From: Acidobacteriaceae bacterium KBS 89
Lineage (GTDB): Bacteria > Acidobacteriota > Terriglobia > Terriglobales > Acidobacteriaceae
Assembly (NCBI GenBank): GCA_000381605.1
Contig: KB906759.1
Span: 372,001 to 436,000 of the forward strand
Direction: 5' to 3'
DNA: 64,000 nt
Shown here piece by piece: positions 52,864 through 61,293 of the stretch (positions within the stretch are counted from its first letter, which is position 1; every line of letters begins with the position of its first letter). The translations under genes and the position numbers were made by a program. The notes beneath the pieces are model-generated. The model did not search any database. It saw only the letters and a program-made list of their open reading frames with translations, and was not told the DNA's origin.

Positions 52864-54906
52864 ATGGCTGCCGACGACGCAAACGATCTGCGGAGAGCGC
52901 TCGAAAACAACGAGATCGTTCCGTATTTCCAGCCTCTCGTCGAGCTCCGCACCGGCCTCCTCAGCGGCTTCGAGGCGCTCGCCCGCTGGCAGCATCCGCA
53001 ACGTGGCCTGATCCAGCCAAATGAGTTCATTCCTCTCGCTGAAAAGTCCGGCCTTCATGGCCTGCTTACCGGCAAGCTCCTTAGCGCCGTCTTCGCCGCC
53101 GCCAAAGACATCCCCCACCATCTCACTCTCTCGGTCAACATCTCCCTCACTCAGCTCACCGACCTCAGCCTTCCAAAACACATCTGCTTCGCCGCCGAAC
53201 ACGCAAACTTCCCTCTCCAGCGCCTCATCCTCGAAATTACCGAGAGCGCTCTCGTCGGAAACACCGAATATGCTGCCCGAATCGCGACCGAGTTAAAGGA
53301 GCAGGGCTCCCGCCTGGCGCTCGATGACTTCGGGACAGGCTACTCCAGCCTCCGCCATCTCCAACTCCTCCCCTTCGACGAACTCAAGATTGACGCCAGC
53401 TTTGTCCGCTCCATGACCCACACTCGAGAGAGTAGAAAGATCGCCGCTGCTATCGTCGGCCTCGGCAACAGTCTCAACCTCACCACCGTCGCCGAAGGCG
53501 TCGAAAGCCAAATCATCGCCGACATGCTTCTCTGGCTCGGCTGCGACATAGGCCAGGGCTGGCTCTATGGTCGCCCCGTCCCGCCGGAACAGCTTTCCGA
53601 AGCCCTCGCAGAACGTCTCAATTCATCCCCAGCCCCGATCAGTTCGCGCTCTGTCGCGGAGTCTAGCCTGCCTCTCGGCTTCGAAGCACTCCCCACCCAG
53701 CGCCTCGCCCAACTCAACGCAATCTACGATGGCGTTCCCGTCGGCCTCTGCTTCCTGGATCGCAACCTCCGCTACGTCAGCGTGAACAAGCGTCTGGCCG
53801 AGATACACAATCTCCCCGTCGCCTCCCACCTCGGCCGTCACATCTCTGAGATCCTGGGCGAGGAAAAGTTTAAATACTGGGAACCATACCTTCAGAACTC
53901 GCTCAAAGGCGAGCGCTTCAGCGAAATCGAGGCCCGCTGTCCCGATCCTCGCCACCCGGACATCATGCGCACCTTCCTCGTCTCCTATGAGCCCGCTCGC
54001 GACGAGGTCGATGAGGTCATCGGCGTCTCTATCTCATTCGTCGATATCACCAGCCGCAAACGGGTAGAAGAGGCCCTCGCAGAAAGCGAAGACCACTACC
54101 GTCACGCAGTGGAGCTCAATCCGCAAATCCCCTGGAACGCCGAACCTGACGGAATGATCCTCGACGCTAGCCTGCGTTGGGAGACGCTTACCGGTCTCTC
54201 AAAAGAGGAGTCGTTGGGAACGGGTTGGATCCGCGCAATTCATCCAGACGATGTCACTCCCACACTCAGAGCATGGGAAAAAGCAACTCGCACTGGCGAA
54301 CCCGTCGACATGCAATATCGCCTTCGTTGCGTCGACGGAGTCTGGCGGTGGATGAGGGCGCGCGCCTCTCCACGGCGGGACGAGGACGGCAAAATCATTC
54401 GCTGGTACGGCACTCTCGAGGATATTGACGGCCACAAAAAAGCCGAAGAAGCCCTCCGGCGCAGCGAGGCCCGCCTCCAGGCTATCTTCGACGTCGTCCC
54501 CTTCGGCCTCGTCATCGCTGACGCTCCGGACGGCCGAGTCGTCATGAGCAACCCGCGCGCAGAGGACATCCTTCGCTCCGTCGTCGCTCCTCCGACCCTG
54601 ATCGACGACTACTGTCGCGTGTCACAATCGAACGCTCCCGGCGGCACCGACGGCCACCAACCGGGAAACCCCCTCGCCAAAGCCATTATGGACGGCAGGA
54701 CTGTCGGCCCAAGAGAGTGTCTCCGCTATCACGACGATGGCACGAGCGCGTGGGTCAGCCTCAGTGCTGTTCCTGTCTTCGACCACGACGGCAAGGTCTC
54801 TGGAGGCGTCATCACAATCCAGGACATTGACGAAGAAAAGCGAGAGATGGAGCGCCTTGCGGAACTCGCCTCGGATCTTAGAAACAAACTGGCGACCCAT
54901 CGCTAG
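52864..54906 (+). CDS. c-di-GMP phosphodiesterase: N-terminal EAL plus three PAS domains
   Basis: A 680-residue cytoplasmic protein. The EAL domain occupies residues about 8-250 and keeps the catalytic set: Glu37 in FEALARW, Asn92 in SVNIS, Glu124 in LEITES, Asp154-Asp155 in LDDFGTGYSS, Lys175 in LKIDASF, Glu211 in AEGVE and Gln231 in GQGWLYG. PAS domains follow at about 280-400, 410-530 and 540-665 (FVDITSRKRVEEAL, GTLEDIDGHKKAEEAL and TIQDIDEEKREME mark the ends). There is no GGDEF domain and no membrane segment. An output domain before its sensors is the reverse of the common order. Confidence 0.92.
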   Translation: MAADDANDLRRALENNEIVPYFQPLVELRTGLLSGFEALARWQHPQRGLIQPNEFIPLAEKSGLHGLLTGKLLSAVFAAAKDIPHHLTLSVNISLTQLTDLSLPKHICFAAEHANFPLQRLILEITESALVGNTEYAARIATELKEQGSRLALDDFGTGYSSLRHLQLLPFDELKIDASFVRSMTHTRESRKIAAAIVGLGNSLNLTTVAEGVESQIIADMLLWLGCDIGQGWLYGRPVPPEQLSEALAERLNSSPAPISSRSVAESSLPLGFEALPTQRLAQLNAIYDGVPVGLCFLDRNLRYVSVNKRLAEIHNLPVASHLGRHISEILGEEKFKYWEPYLQNSLKGERFSEIEARCPDPRHPDIMRTFLVSYEPARDEVDEVIGVSISFVDITSRKRVEEALAESEDHYRHAVELNPQIPWNAEPDGMILDASLRWETLTGLSKEESLGTGWIRAIHPDDVTPTLRAWEKATRTGEPVDMQYRLRCVDGVWRWMRARASPRRDEDGKIIRWYGTLEDIDGHKKAEEALRRSEARLQAIFDVVPFGLVIADAPDGRVVMSNPRAEDILRSVVAPPTLIDDYCRVSQSNAPGGTDGHQPGNPLAKAIMDGRTVGPRECLRYHDDGTSAWVSLSAVPVFDHDGKVSGGVITIQDIDEEKREMERLAELASDLRNKLATHR

Positions 54907-54908
54907 CC

Positions 54909-57089
54909 TTACTTCTGATCCGTCTTCTTAAGCCCCCTGTATTTCAGCATCGGATCGATATTCGGCGGACTCCCCAGCCACGCCTCGTACATCTTTGCCA
55001 GGTCCTCTGTATTTCCCCGCGACAGCACCATCGCGCGCAACCGGTCACCGTTTGCCCGTGTCAACCCGCCATGGTCCTGAAACCACTGGAACGCATCATC
55101 GTCCAGCATCTCGCTCCATAGATACGCGTAGTATCCCGCCGCATAGCCTCCTCCCCAGATATGCGAGAAGTAGCTCGACCGGTACCGCGGCGGCACATAA
55201 CTTAGCGTGAAACCCTTCTTCTCGAGAGCCGCCTTCTCAAACTCATCCGGCTTCTGCAACGGCGCGTTCACCGGTAGCGAGTGCCACTGCATATCCAATT
55301 GCGCTGCCGCCAGCAGTTCCGTCAACTCATACCCCTGGTTGAAGTCTGCGGCCTTCTTGATCTTCGCTGCCAGTTCCGCCGGCATCGGCGCACCGGTCTT
55401 GTGGTCCTTCGCATAGTGATCGAAGATCGCCGGATACGTCGCCCAGTGCTCATTGAACTGCGACGGAAACTCCACAAAGTCTCTCGCTACCGAGGTCCCC
55501 GACAGGCCAGGATACTCCGTCGCCGCGAACATCCCATGCAGCGCATGTCCAAACTCGTGGAACATCGTGATCACGTCACTGAAGCTGATCAACGCTGGTT
55601 CGCCGTCCGCCGGCTTCGGCAGATTGGCAACGTTGTAAACCACGGGAAGCCTCTCCATCCCGGGCATCTTGGACTGCCGTACGAAGCTGCCCATCCACGC
55701 TCCTCCGTTCTTGTTATCGCGTTTGTAGTAGTCGCAATACCAAAGCGCCAGGGGCTTGCCATCGGCCTCCATCACCTCATACACGCGAACATCCGGATGC
55801 CAGACCGGAATGTCCTTCCGCTCTTTAAACGTCAGCCCGTACAACTGGTTCGCTGCATGGAACACGCCGTTCTGCAGCACGTTGTTCATCTCGAAGTAGG
55901 GCCTCACCTGTGCCTCATCCAGGTCGAACTTCGCCTTCCGAACCTTCTCCGAGTAAAACTCCCAGTCCCACGGCTCGACCGTAAACCCACCCTTCTGCGA
56001 GTCGATCACCGCCTGAATGTCCTTTGCCTCGCTTGCCGCATTCGCTGTCGCCGCCGGCACAAGAGCATCCATAAACTTCAGCGCATTCTCAGGAGTCTTC
56101 GCCATCTGATCTTCCAGCTTCCACGCGGCATAGCTGTCGAAGCCGAGCAGCTTGCCCTTCTCTGCGCGTAGCTGCGCCAGACGCGCGATCGTCTCCCGCG
56201 TATCGTTCGCGTCCCCCCGCTCCGTCCGGGTCCACGAGTTCTCGAACAGCGCCTGCCGCGTCGCCCGCACCGTCAGTGACGAAAGATAAGGTTGCTGAGT
56301 CGTATTCTGCAGCGGAAGCACCCACCCCTCCTTCTTCCTCTGTTGTGCCGCCCGCTCCGCGCCGCCGATCTGCGCGTCCGTCAGCCCGGACACAGCGCTT
56401 TTATCGGCAGTAAAGTAAGCAGCCTCCTTGGTGGCCGCGAGCAGCTTGCTTCGGAAGGCGTTCGACAGCGTCGATTCCTCCTCATTGATCTTCTTCAACT
56501 TCTCTTTGTCGGCATACGAAAGGTTCGCACCACCATGCACAAACCGCTGATAATAAATCTCCACCAGCCGCAGCCCCTCGGGGCTCAGCTTCAGAGACGC
56601 ACGCTTCTCATACACGGCAGCCACGCGATGAAACAGCTTCGCGTCCAGATAGATCGCATCGCTATGCGCTGCCAGCTTCGGCGCCTCCTCCCGCTGTATC
56701 TTTTCCAACACAGGATTCGTATTCGCTCCCGTCACTCCGTTGAACGCCGCCAAAGAGCGCTGAAACAACGCCCCCGTCTTCTCCATCGCGACGATCGTAT
56801 TCTCAAACGTAGGCGCGGCGTGATTGTCCGCGATCGCCCGCATCTCCTTCAACTGTTCCGCCATCCCGGCCTCGATCGCCGGCTGATAGTCGCTGTCCTT
56901 TATCTTGTCGAACGGCGGCGCCTGAAAGGGCAACGCACTTGGCGCATAGAACGGGTTCGCTGGACCGAATCCCGCATCGGTACTCTGGGCTGAAACCAAA
57001 CTTGAGCTCATAATCATCGCGCCGGAAAGAACCATTCGCAGCCCAGAAAGTACCCTCTTAGACCTGCAGAGCTGCGTCGAATTCTTCAC
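54909..57089 (-). CDS. dcp: M3-family peptidyl-dipeptidase (Dcp-like)
   Basis: A 726-residue zinc metallopeptidase. The GTG start at 57089 has GGGGGAG about nine bases upstream. A hydrophobic signal-like segment at residues about 12-35 ends in VSAQ, so it is probably periplasmic. The zinc motif HEFGH is at residues 511-515 and the third ligand Glu540 lies in DFVEFPSQ. The Dcp-like features NPFYAPSALPFQAPPFDKIKD near the N-terminus and YAAGYYAYLWSEMLDDDAFQWF near the end are present. It removes dipeptides from C-termini of oligopeptides. Its stop is three bases from that of the convergent EAL gene. Confidence 0.93.
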   Translation of the reverse strand: MKNSTQLCRSKRVLSGLRMVLSGAMIMSSSLVSAQSTDAGFGPANPFYAPSALPFQAPPFDKIKDSDYQPAIEAGMAEQLKEMRAIADNHAAPTFENTIVAMEKTGALFQRSLAAFNGVTGANTNPVLEKIQREEAPKLAAHSDAIYLDAKLFHRVAAVYEKRASLKLSPEGLRLVEIYYQRFVHGGANLSYADKEKLKKINEEESTLSNAFRSKLLAATKEAAYFTADKSAVSGLTDAQIGGAERAAQQRKKEGWVLPLQNTTQQPYLSSLTVRATRQALFENSWTRTERGDANDTRETIARLAQLRAEKGKLLGFDSYAAWKLEDQMAKTPENALKFMDALVPAATANAASEAKDIQAVIDSQKGGFTVEPWDWEFYSEKVRKAKFDLDEAQVRPYFEMNNVLQNGVFHAANQLYGLTFKERKDIPVWHPDVRVYEVMEADGKPLALWYCDYYKRDNKNGGAWMGSFVRQSKMPGMERLPVVYNVANLPKPADGEPALISFSDVITMFHEFGHALHGMFAATEYPGLSGTSVARDFVEFPSQFNEHWATYPAIFDHYAKDHKTGAPMPAELAAKIKKAADFNQGYELTELLAAAQLDMQWHSLPVNAPLQKPDEFEKAALEKKGFTLSYVPPRYRSSYFSHIWGGGYAAGYYAYLWSEMLDDDAFQWFQDHGGLTRANGDRLRAMVLSRGNTEDLAKMYEAWLGSPPNIDPMLKYRGLKKTDQK

Positions 57090-57216
57090 CGTTTTTATCT
57101 CCCCCTGAAACGATAATTGTAGAGTAGCCTAGGCAGTTCTCGCCCCACATCCCATCTCTACCCGCTACAAAATATGCGTCGATTTTGCACCGAACGAAGT
57201 ACAATCGCGACCATCC

Positions 57217-57981
57217 ATGCAGAACAACTCTCAGCTCACGCGCACCGATCTGCCCTCTACGCTGCCACCGCTCGTGGGCCTCGACCTTCAAGCCCGTTAT
57301 TACGCCACACGTACCGGTGGCGATTTCTTCGACGCAGTAGCCGCCGGCCCGCACGTCGTCTTTCTCCTTACCGACATCGCTGGCATTCGCGATCAGGTCC
57401 ACACCGTCATCTCCGCAACGCAGGACACCTTTCGCCGTCGCGTCCAGGAACTCTTCAGTCACGAAGTCATCAACATGATGGACACCCTCGGAATTCTGGC
57501 GCACGAGATCAACCAGACCATCTACGAAGCCGCTGGCGGCTCCCGCCTTGCCCCCACCTTCCTCGGCTGCTTCCACCTTCCTCTTGGCGTTCTCGCTTAC
57601 ATCAACTCCGGGGGCCAGCCCGCGATCTTTCGCGACAGCGACGGCACCCGCGTCCTCGGACACGTCACCATGCCACTCGGTCTCTTCACCCATCTCACCT
57701 TCGAGCCCGCCATCCAGGCCTTCGAACCCGGCGCACGCATGCTTCTCGTCACCAAGGGAATCCTCGAAGCACAACGCGGACGCGAGCAGTTTGGCGTCAA
57801 GCGAGCGACCGCGGTCCTCGAAAATATTCCCAACGACTCGGCGCTTGACCTTTGCGTCGTTACACTCGAAGACGCGAATGAGTTCAGAAAGCCACCATGG
57901 TACAGTCCGGAGAGACTACCCTTCGTCAAACCCAAACGCATCGAGGACCTTACTGCCGTCGCCCTCGTCCGCCCTCGCTAG
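57217..57981 (+). CDS. SpoIIE/RsbU-type PPM phosphatase, divergent active site
   Basis: A 254-residue stand-alone phosphatase domain. It keeps TGGDFFDAV with Asp36 and LLTDIAG with Asp53, has NSGGQP in the place of NAGHxP, MPLGLF, and a last metal-site-like IEDLTAV with Asp244. The usual TDG motif reads VTKGILEA, with Lys180 in the position of a metal-binding Asp. A 20-residue insert (PPWYSPERLPF) precedes the last strand. It has no sensor or kinase domain and no anti-sigma gene beside it. The fold is fairly sure; catalytic activity is doubtful. Confidence 0.8.
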   Translation: MQNNSQLTRTDLPSTLPPLVGLDLQARYYATRTGGDFFDAVAAGPHVVFLLTDIAGIRDQVHTVISATQDTFRRRVQELFSHEVINMMDTLGILAHEINQTIYEAAGGSRLAPTFLGCFHLPLGVLAYINSGGQPAIFRDSDGTRVLGHVTMPLGLFTHLTFEPAIQAFEPGARMLLVTKGILEAQRGREQFGVKRATAVLENIPNDSALDLCVVTLEDANEFRKPPWYSPERLPFVKPKRIEDLTAVALVRPR

Positions 57982-58010
57982 AAGGGTTTTTCACCCTCCA
58001 CCTAAGGCGC

Positions 58011-59243
58011 CTACTGAGCCACGCGCCAAGGCGAAGTCGTCGTCCAACCCCTCAACTCCTTTGTCGCCCATTCAGTCGATTTGTCCTTATGGCAGGAAGT
58101 ACAAGGATTCGGAATCCCTGACTGCTCCGTCTCTATCGGCGTAATAAATCGAAAAGTATGGGCGCTCACAAAATTGTCTTTGATCGTCTGCTCGATCTTC
58201 GGCATATGGCAAGCCACACAGGAACTCCCCGCACTCCCTTCGGCATGGTGAGTATGTTCGCTCACCGTCCCCCGAAGTCCTGCCGGATTCTCCTCCGTCT
58301 TGGCATGGCACGACAGACAAAGCGCATTCCCCGTCGCAATCAGGTTCGAAGGATTCTCAGCGCTATGCACCTGGTGGCAATCGAAACACCGCATCTGCCG
58401 GTGATACATGTTGCTCTGCGTAAAATCGTTCCCCTGCATCCTGTTCTTATGCGCAGTCATGTCGGCATACTGCAGAAAGTTCGTAGTCCCCGGCTTCAAA
58501 TCCTCCAGCCTCCAGTAGTCAACCAGCCGCTCGCCCGGCACAAAGCCCACTGGCCAGTCGTAGTACTTCCCCGCAATCGGATTCGTCACGGGACGCCCCT
58601 GGCTGTGGCACTGAATGCAAGTGTCATTGCCGCGCACATAGTCCAGCCGCTTGGGATTCACAATGTTCTCTCGCGTTGGATGCTCGACATGCAGGCTCCC
58701 AGGCCCATGGCACTTCTCGCAACCGACATTCCACTCCGTGACCTGGTGGGTCTCCACGTTGTAGTTCACCGAATGGCATCCATCGCACGTGGGCCCCGTC
58801 GGCCGGTCGAAGTTCGTCGGTCCATAGAACGGCTCCCACCAGTCCGTACCCTTCTCCACGTGATACGGCAGCCATTTCTTCTTCGCCACGTCCCACTGCG
58901 CCGGCAGAGGATAGTAGTCGTCCCCTCGCTTCGTAAAATATCGCTGCTTCCACCGGCTGCCATACACGAACGCGACCTGATCGAGCCCAAACGTGACCAC
59001 TGGATCGGGGTGAAGAAAGTCCCCAAGCACTGCCTCGGGATGCTCCTTAGGATCACGAACCACATTGGCCATGCGGGTCTGCTTCCACCCGTTGTACGCC
59101 GCAGCATGGCACCCCTTGCAGCTCTCCGATCCAACGAAGTGGGCCTTCGGCGTCTGTGCACCTGCCTCTCCCAACAGAAAAATCACCGAGATAACCCCAA
59201 AAGCAATCAGCCATCCCCTGACCTGAGCGCCAGCCAAACCCAT
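58011..59243 (-). CDS. Secreted octaheme c-type cytochrome
   Basis: A 410-residue protein with eight CxxCH motifs: CKGCH, CDGCH, CEKCH, CIQCH, CFDCH, CLSCH, CVACH and CTSCH. I start it at ATG 59243, with GAGG five bases upstream, which gives a normal signal peptide ending GEAGAQ; ATG 59270 adds nine residues. Other notable strings are WWEPFYGPTNFDRPTGPTC and many His residues for distal heme ligation (HTHHAEG, HQVHSAE). The layout recalls the cytochrome c554/multiheme family. A periplasmic electron carrier or reductase is likely; the substrate is unknown and no partner oxidoreductase or quinol oxidase lies beside it. Confidence 0.9.
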   Translation of the reverse strand: MGLAGAQVRGWLIAFGVISVIFLLGEAGAQTPKAHFVGSESCKGCHAAAYNGWKQTRMANVVRDPKEHPEAVLGDFLHPDPVVTFGLDQVAFVYGSRWKQRYFTKRGDDYYPLPAQWDVAKKKWLPYHVEKGTDWWEPFYGPTNFDRPTGPTCDGCHSVNYNVETHQVTEWNVGCEKCHGPGSLHVEHPTRENIVNPKRLDYVRGNDTCIQCHSQGRPVTNPIAGKYYDWPVGFVPGERLVDYWRLEDLKPGTTNFLQYADMTAHKNRMQGNDFTQSNMYHRQMRCFDCHQVHSAENPSNLIATGNALCLSCHAKTEENPAGLRGTVSEHTHHAEGSAGSSCVACHMPKIEQTIKDNFVSAHTFRFITPIETEQSGIPNPCTSCHKDKSTEWATKELRGWTTTSPWRVAQ

Positions 59244-59455
59244 CACTGCCTCTCTTCGACAAATCCTCATAGCTCAACAATGTCCAACTTGAGTCGACGG
59301 TCCAAACGTCGAGACATAGCGCGTTCTCCGGACAGTGTACGTCGCGGACAACCAACAGTCAGCCCGCCGGGGGAGATTCATCAGCAAAAAAATTTGTTCT
59401 CTCTCATGCTCTGAAAACACAGTCGTCGATCGCCATTAACCCGTATCATCCACCA

Positions 59456-60052
59456 GTGCCTACCTTGCAGGAACAATTCGGCCAGATCGACATCTACCTC
59501 TTCGACCAACTTCTACGCGGCAACATCAAGCGCGGCATGCGCGTCCTCGACGCCGGCTGCGGCTCCGGCCGCAACCTCGTCTACCTCCTTCGCGAAGGCT
59601 ACGAGGTCTTCGCTGCGGACCATGACCCCGCGGTCATCGAGCACGTCCGCACCGTCTTCCCAATGCTCCCAGCGAGCCATGTTCGCCTTGAATCCCTCGA
59701 CGCCCTCTCCTTTCCCGACGCCACCTTCGACGTCATCATCTGCAACACCGTCCTCCACTTCAGCCGCGACGACGCGCACTTCGACGCCATGCTGCACAAT
59801 CTCTGGCGGGTCCTCAAGCCCGGCGGCCTGCTCTTCAGCCGCCTCGCCTCCACCATCGGCATGCCCCACCAACACATCACCGGCCGGCGCTACCTCGCAC
59901 CCGAAGGCACCGAGCGGTTCTGCGTCGACGAGGCCTTCCTCATGCAACGCACCGCGACCCTCAACGCGGAATTAGTCGACCCAATTAAGACCACCGTAGT
60001 GCAGAGCCAGCGCTGCATGACCACATGGGTCATCCGCAAGCCCGCAAGCTAG
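59456..60052 (+). CDS. Class I SAM-dependent methyltransferase
   Basis: A 198-residue methyltransferase. The SAM-binding motif I is VLDAGCGSGRNLVYL, followed by the acidic loop AADHDPAVIEH, DALSFPDATFDVIICNTVLHF and WRVLKPGGLLFSRL. Start GTG 59456 has no strong ribosome site. The substrate is unknown. It is 29 bases upstream of the DUF202 gene. Confidence 0.88.
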   Translation: MPTLQEQFGQIDIYLFDQLLRGNIKRGMRVLDAGCGSGRNLVYLLREGYEVFAADHDPAVIEHVRTVFPMLPASHVRLESLDALSFPDATFDVIICNTVLHFSRDDAHFDAMLHNLWRVLKPGGLLFSRLASTIGMPHQHITGRRYLAPEGTERFCVDEAFLMQRTATLNAELVDPIKTTVVQSQRCMTTWVIRKPAS

Positions 60053-60081
60053 TCTCTCGGCCCTGTCATACAATTCCCTCC

Positions 60082-60462
60082 ATGGACAAGCCCGCAGAGC
60101 AGGATCCCCGAGTGTACTTAGCGGCCGAGCGGACCTTTCTCGCCTGGATCCGCACCGGCCTCGGCCTCATGGGCATTGGCTTCGCCGTCAGTCGCTTCGG
60201 CCTCTTCCTCCGCCAGCTCAGCGCCGCCGAGTCCCATCTCCCTCCCCATGGCAACGGCATCTCCCTCTGGTCCGGAGTCGCTCTCGTCACCCTCGGAGTC
60301 ATCGTCAACCTTTCCGCGGTCCTCCGTCACGTCCAACTGGTCCACCAACTCAGCACCGGTACATGGCAGCCCGGACGGGTCTCCCGTGACGCCGTCATCC
60401 TCGGCCTTATCCTCGCCGCCATCGGTCTCGGCATGGCGATCTACCTTATGCTCGTTCCCTGA
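60082..60462 (+). CDS. DUF202 (YidH-like) membrane protein
   Basis: A 126-residue inner-membrane protein with three predicted helices (about 20-42, 60-82, 102-124). The N-terminal signature PRVYLAAERTFLAWIRTGLGLMGIGFAVSRFG is typical of DUF202. ATG 60082 is chosen because the conserved region begins just after it. The function is unknown. Its stop is four bases before the DUF503 gene. Confidence 0.88.
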   Translation: MDKPAEQDPRVYLAAERTFLAWIRTGLGLMGIGFAVSRFGLFLRQLSAAESHLPPHGNGISLWSGVALVTLGVIVNLSAVLRHVQLVHQLSTGTWQPGRVSRDAVILGLILAAIGLGMAIYLMLVP

Positions 60463-60466
60463 AACA

Positions 60467-60763
60467 ATGCCAATCGCCAAACTCATCATCGAACTGGAGG
60501 TCCCCCACGCACAGTCCCTCAAAGACCGCCGTCAGGTGCTCCGCTCCATGAAAGACAAGCTCCGCCACGGCTTCAACCTCTCCATCGCCGAACTCGACGA
60601 CGGCATCGTCTGGAACCGGGCCACTCTGGGTATCGCCGCCATCTCCTCCTCCACCAGCTATCTCACCGGCCAGCTCCAGCAGATTGACCAGGCTGTCCAC
60701 CGCCTTGCGGCCCAATTAAGCGCGGAAGTCCTTGATTCTTACGCGGAAATCCTGCCCGAATAG
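60467..60763 (+). CDS. DUF503 (YlxP-like) family protein
   Basis: A 98-residue protein with the DUF503 pattern: PIAKLIIELEVPHAQSLKDRRQVLRSMKDKLR, then NLSIAELDDGIVWNRATLGIAAIS. YlxP homologues are usually encoded beside infB and rbfA and are thought to act in ribosome maturation. The spacing to DUF202 (four bases) suggests cotranscription. ATG 60467 is the only start giving the conserved N-terminus. Confidence 0.88.
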   Translation: MPIAKLIIELEVPHAQSLKDRRQVLRSMKDKLRHGFNLSIAELDDGIVWNRATLGIAAISSSTSYLTGQLQQIDQAVHRLAAQLSAEVLDSYAEILPE

Positions 60764-60882
60764 CTGAAAAAATCATCAAAAATCAACCCATCCGGCAGTT
60801 TTTTCCGCTAAAATCCACCGTTCGGACTAGGTGGAATGGCCTATCTTTGATATCCTCAACCGTTCGACCTGTACCAAACTTT

Positions 60883-61293
60883 ATGCCCGAGCACCGAGCC
60901 AGAACCTACCATCGCAATCGAGTCGCCAACACCTTTTCTGAAGAGATCGGAGCCATGCTCGAAGGCGAGCTCTCCGACCCGCGGATCGCGCCCAGCTACG
61001 TCACAGAGGTTGTCCTCGCGCCTGGCGGCAAATCCGCCCGCATCTTCGTCGCCGTCCACGGCAACGAGGAGGAAGAGGCCTCCACCCTCGAAGGACTCAC
61101 CACGGCCCGCGCCTATATCCGCTCCCAGCTCCGCGACCGCATGGGAGTCCGCCATGTCCCCGAGCTCACCTTCGCCATCGACCGCTCCGAGAAGATGACC
61201 GGTCGTATGGAAGAGCTTCTCGACCGCACTCGCAAACGAGACCAGAAGCGCACCGCATCCGAACCTGCTAAGCCCGTGACAGTTAAATCATGA
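60883..61293 (+). CDS. rbfA: Ribosome-binding factor A
   Basis: A 136-residue 30S maturation factor with the KH-like fold: HRNRVANTFSEEIGAMLEGELSDPRI, VTEVVLAPGGKSARIFVAV and IRSQLRDRMGVRHVPELTFAIDRS. ATG 60883 fits the family start. The 119-base gap after DUF503 includes a 6-bp hairpin (TCCACC / GGTGGA, 60814-60835), possibly a leader structure. The stop overlaps the next ATG by four bases. Confidence 0.95.
   Translation: MPEHRARTYHRNRVANTFSEEIGAMLEGELSDPRIAPSYVTEVVLAPGGKSARIFVAVHGNEEEEASTLEGLTTARAYIRSQLRDRMGVRHVPELTFAIDRSEKMTGRMEELLDRTRKRDQKRTASEPAKPVTVKS

Noticed and set aside
57983..57998. AGGGT-ttttc-ACCCT hairpin after the SpoIIE-type gene
   Set aside because: The stem is only five base pairs and no T-tract follows, so terminator function is not supported.
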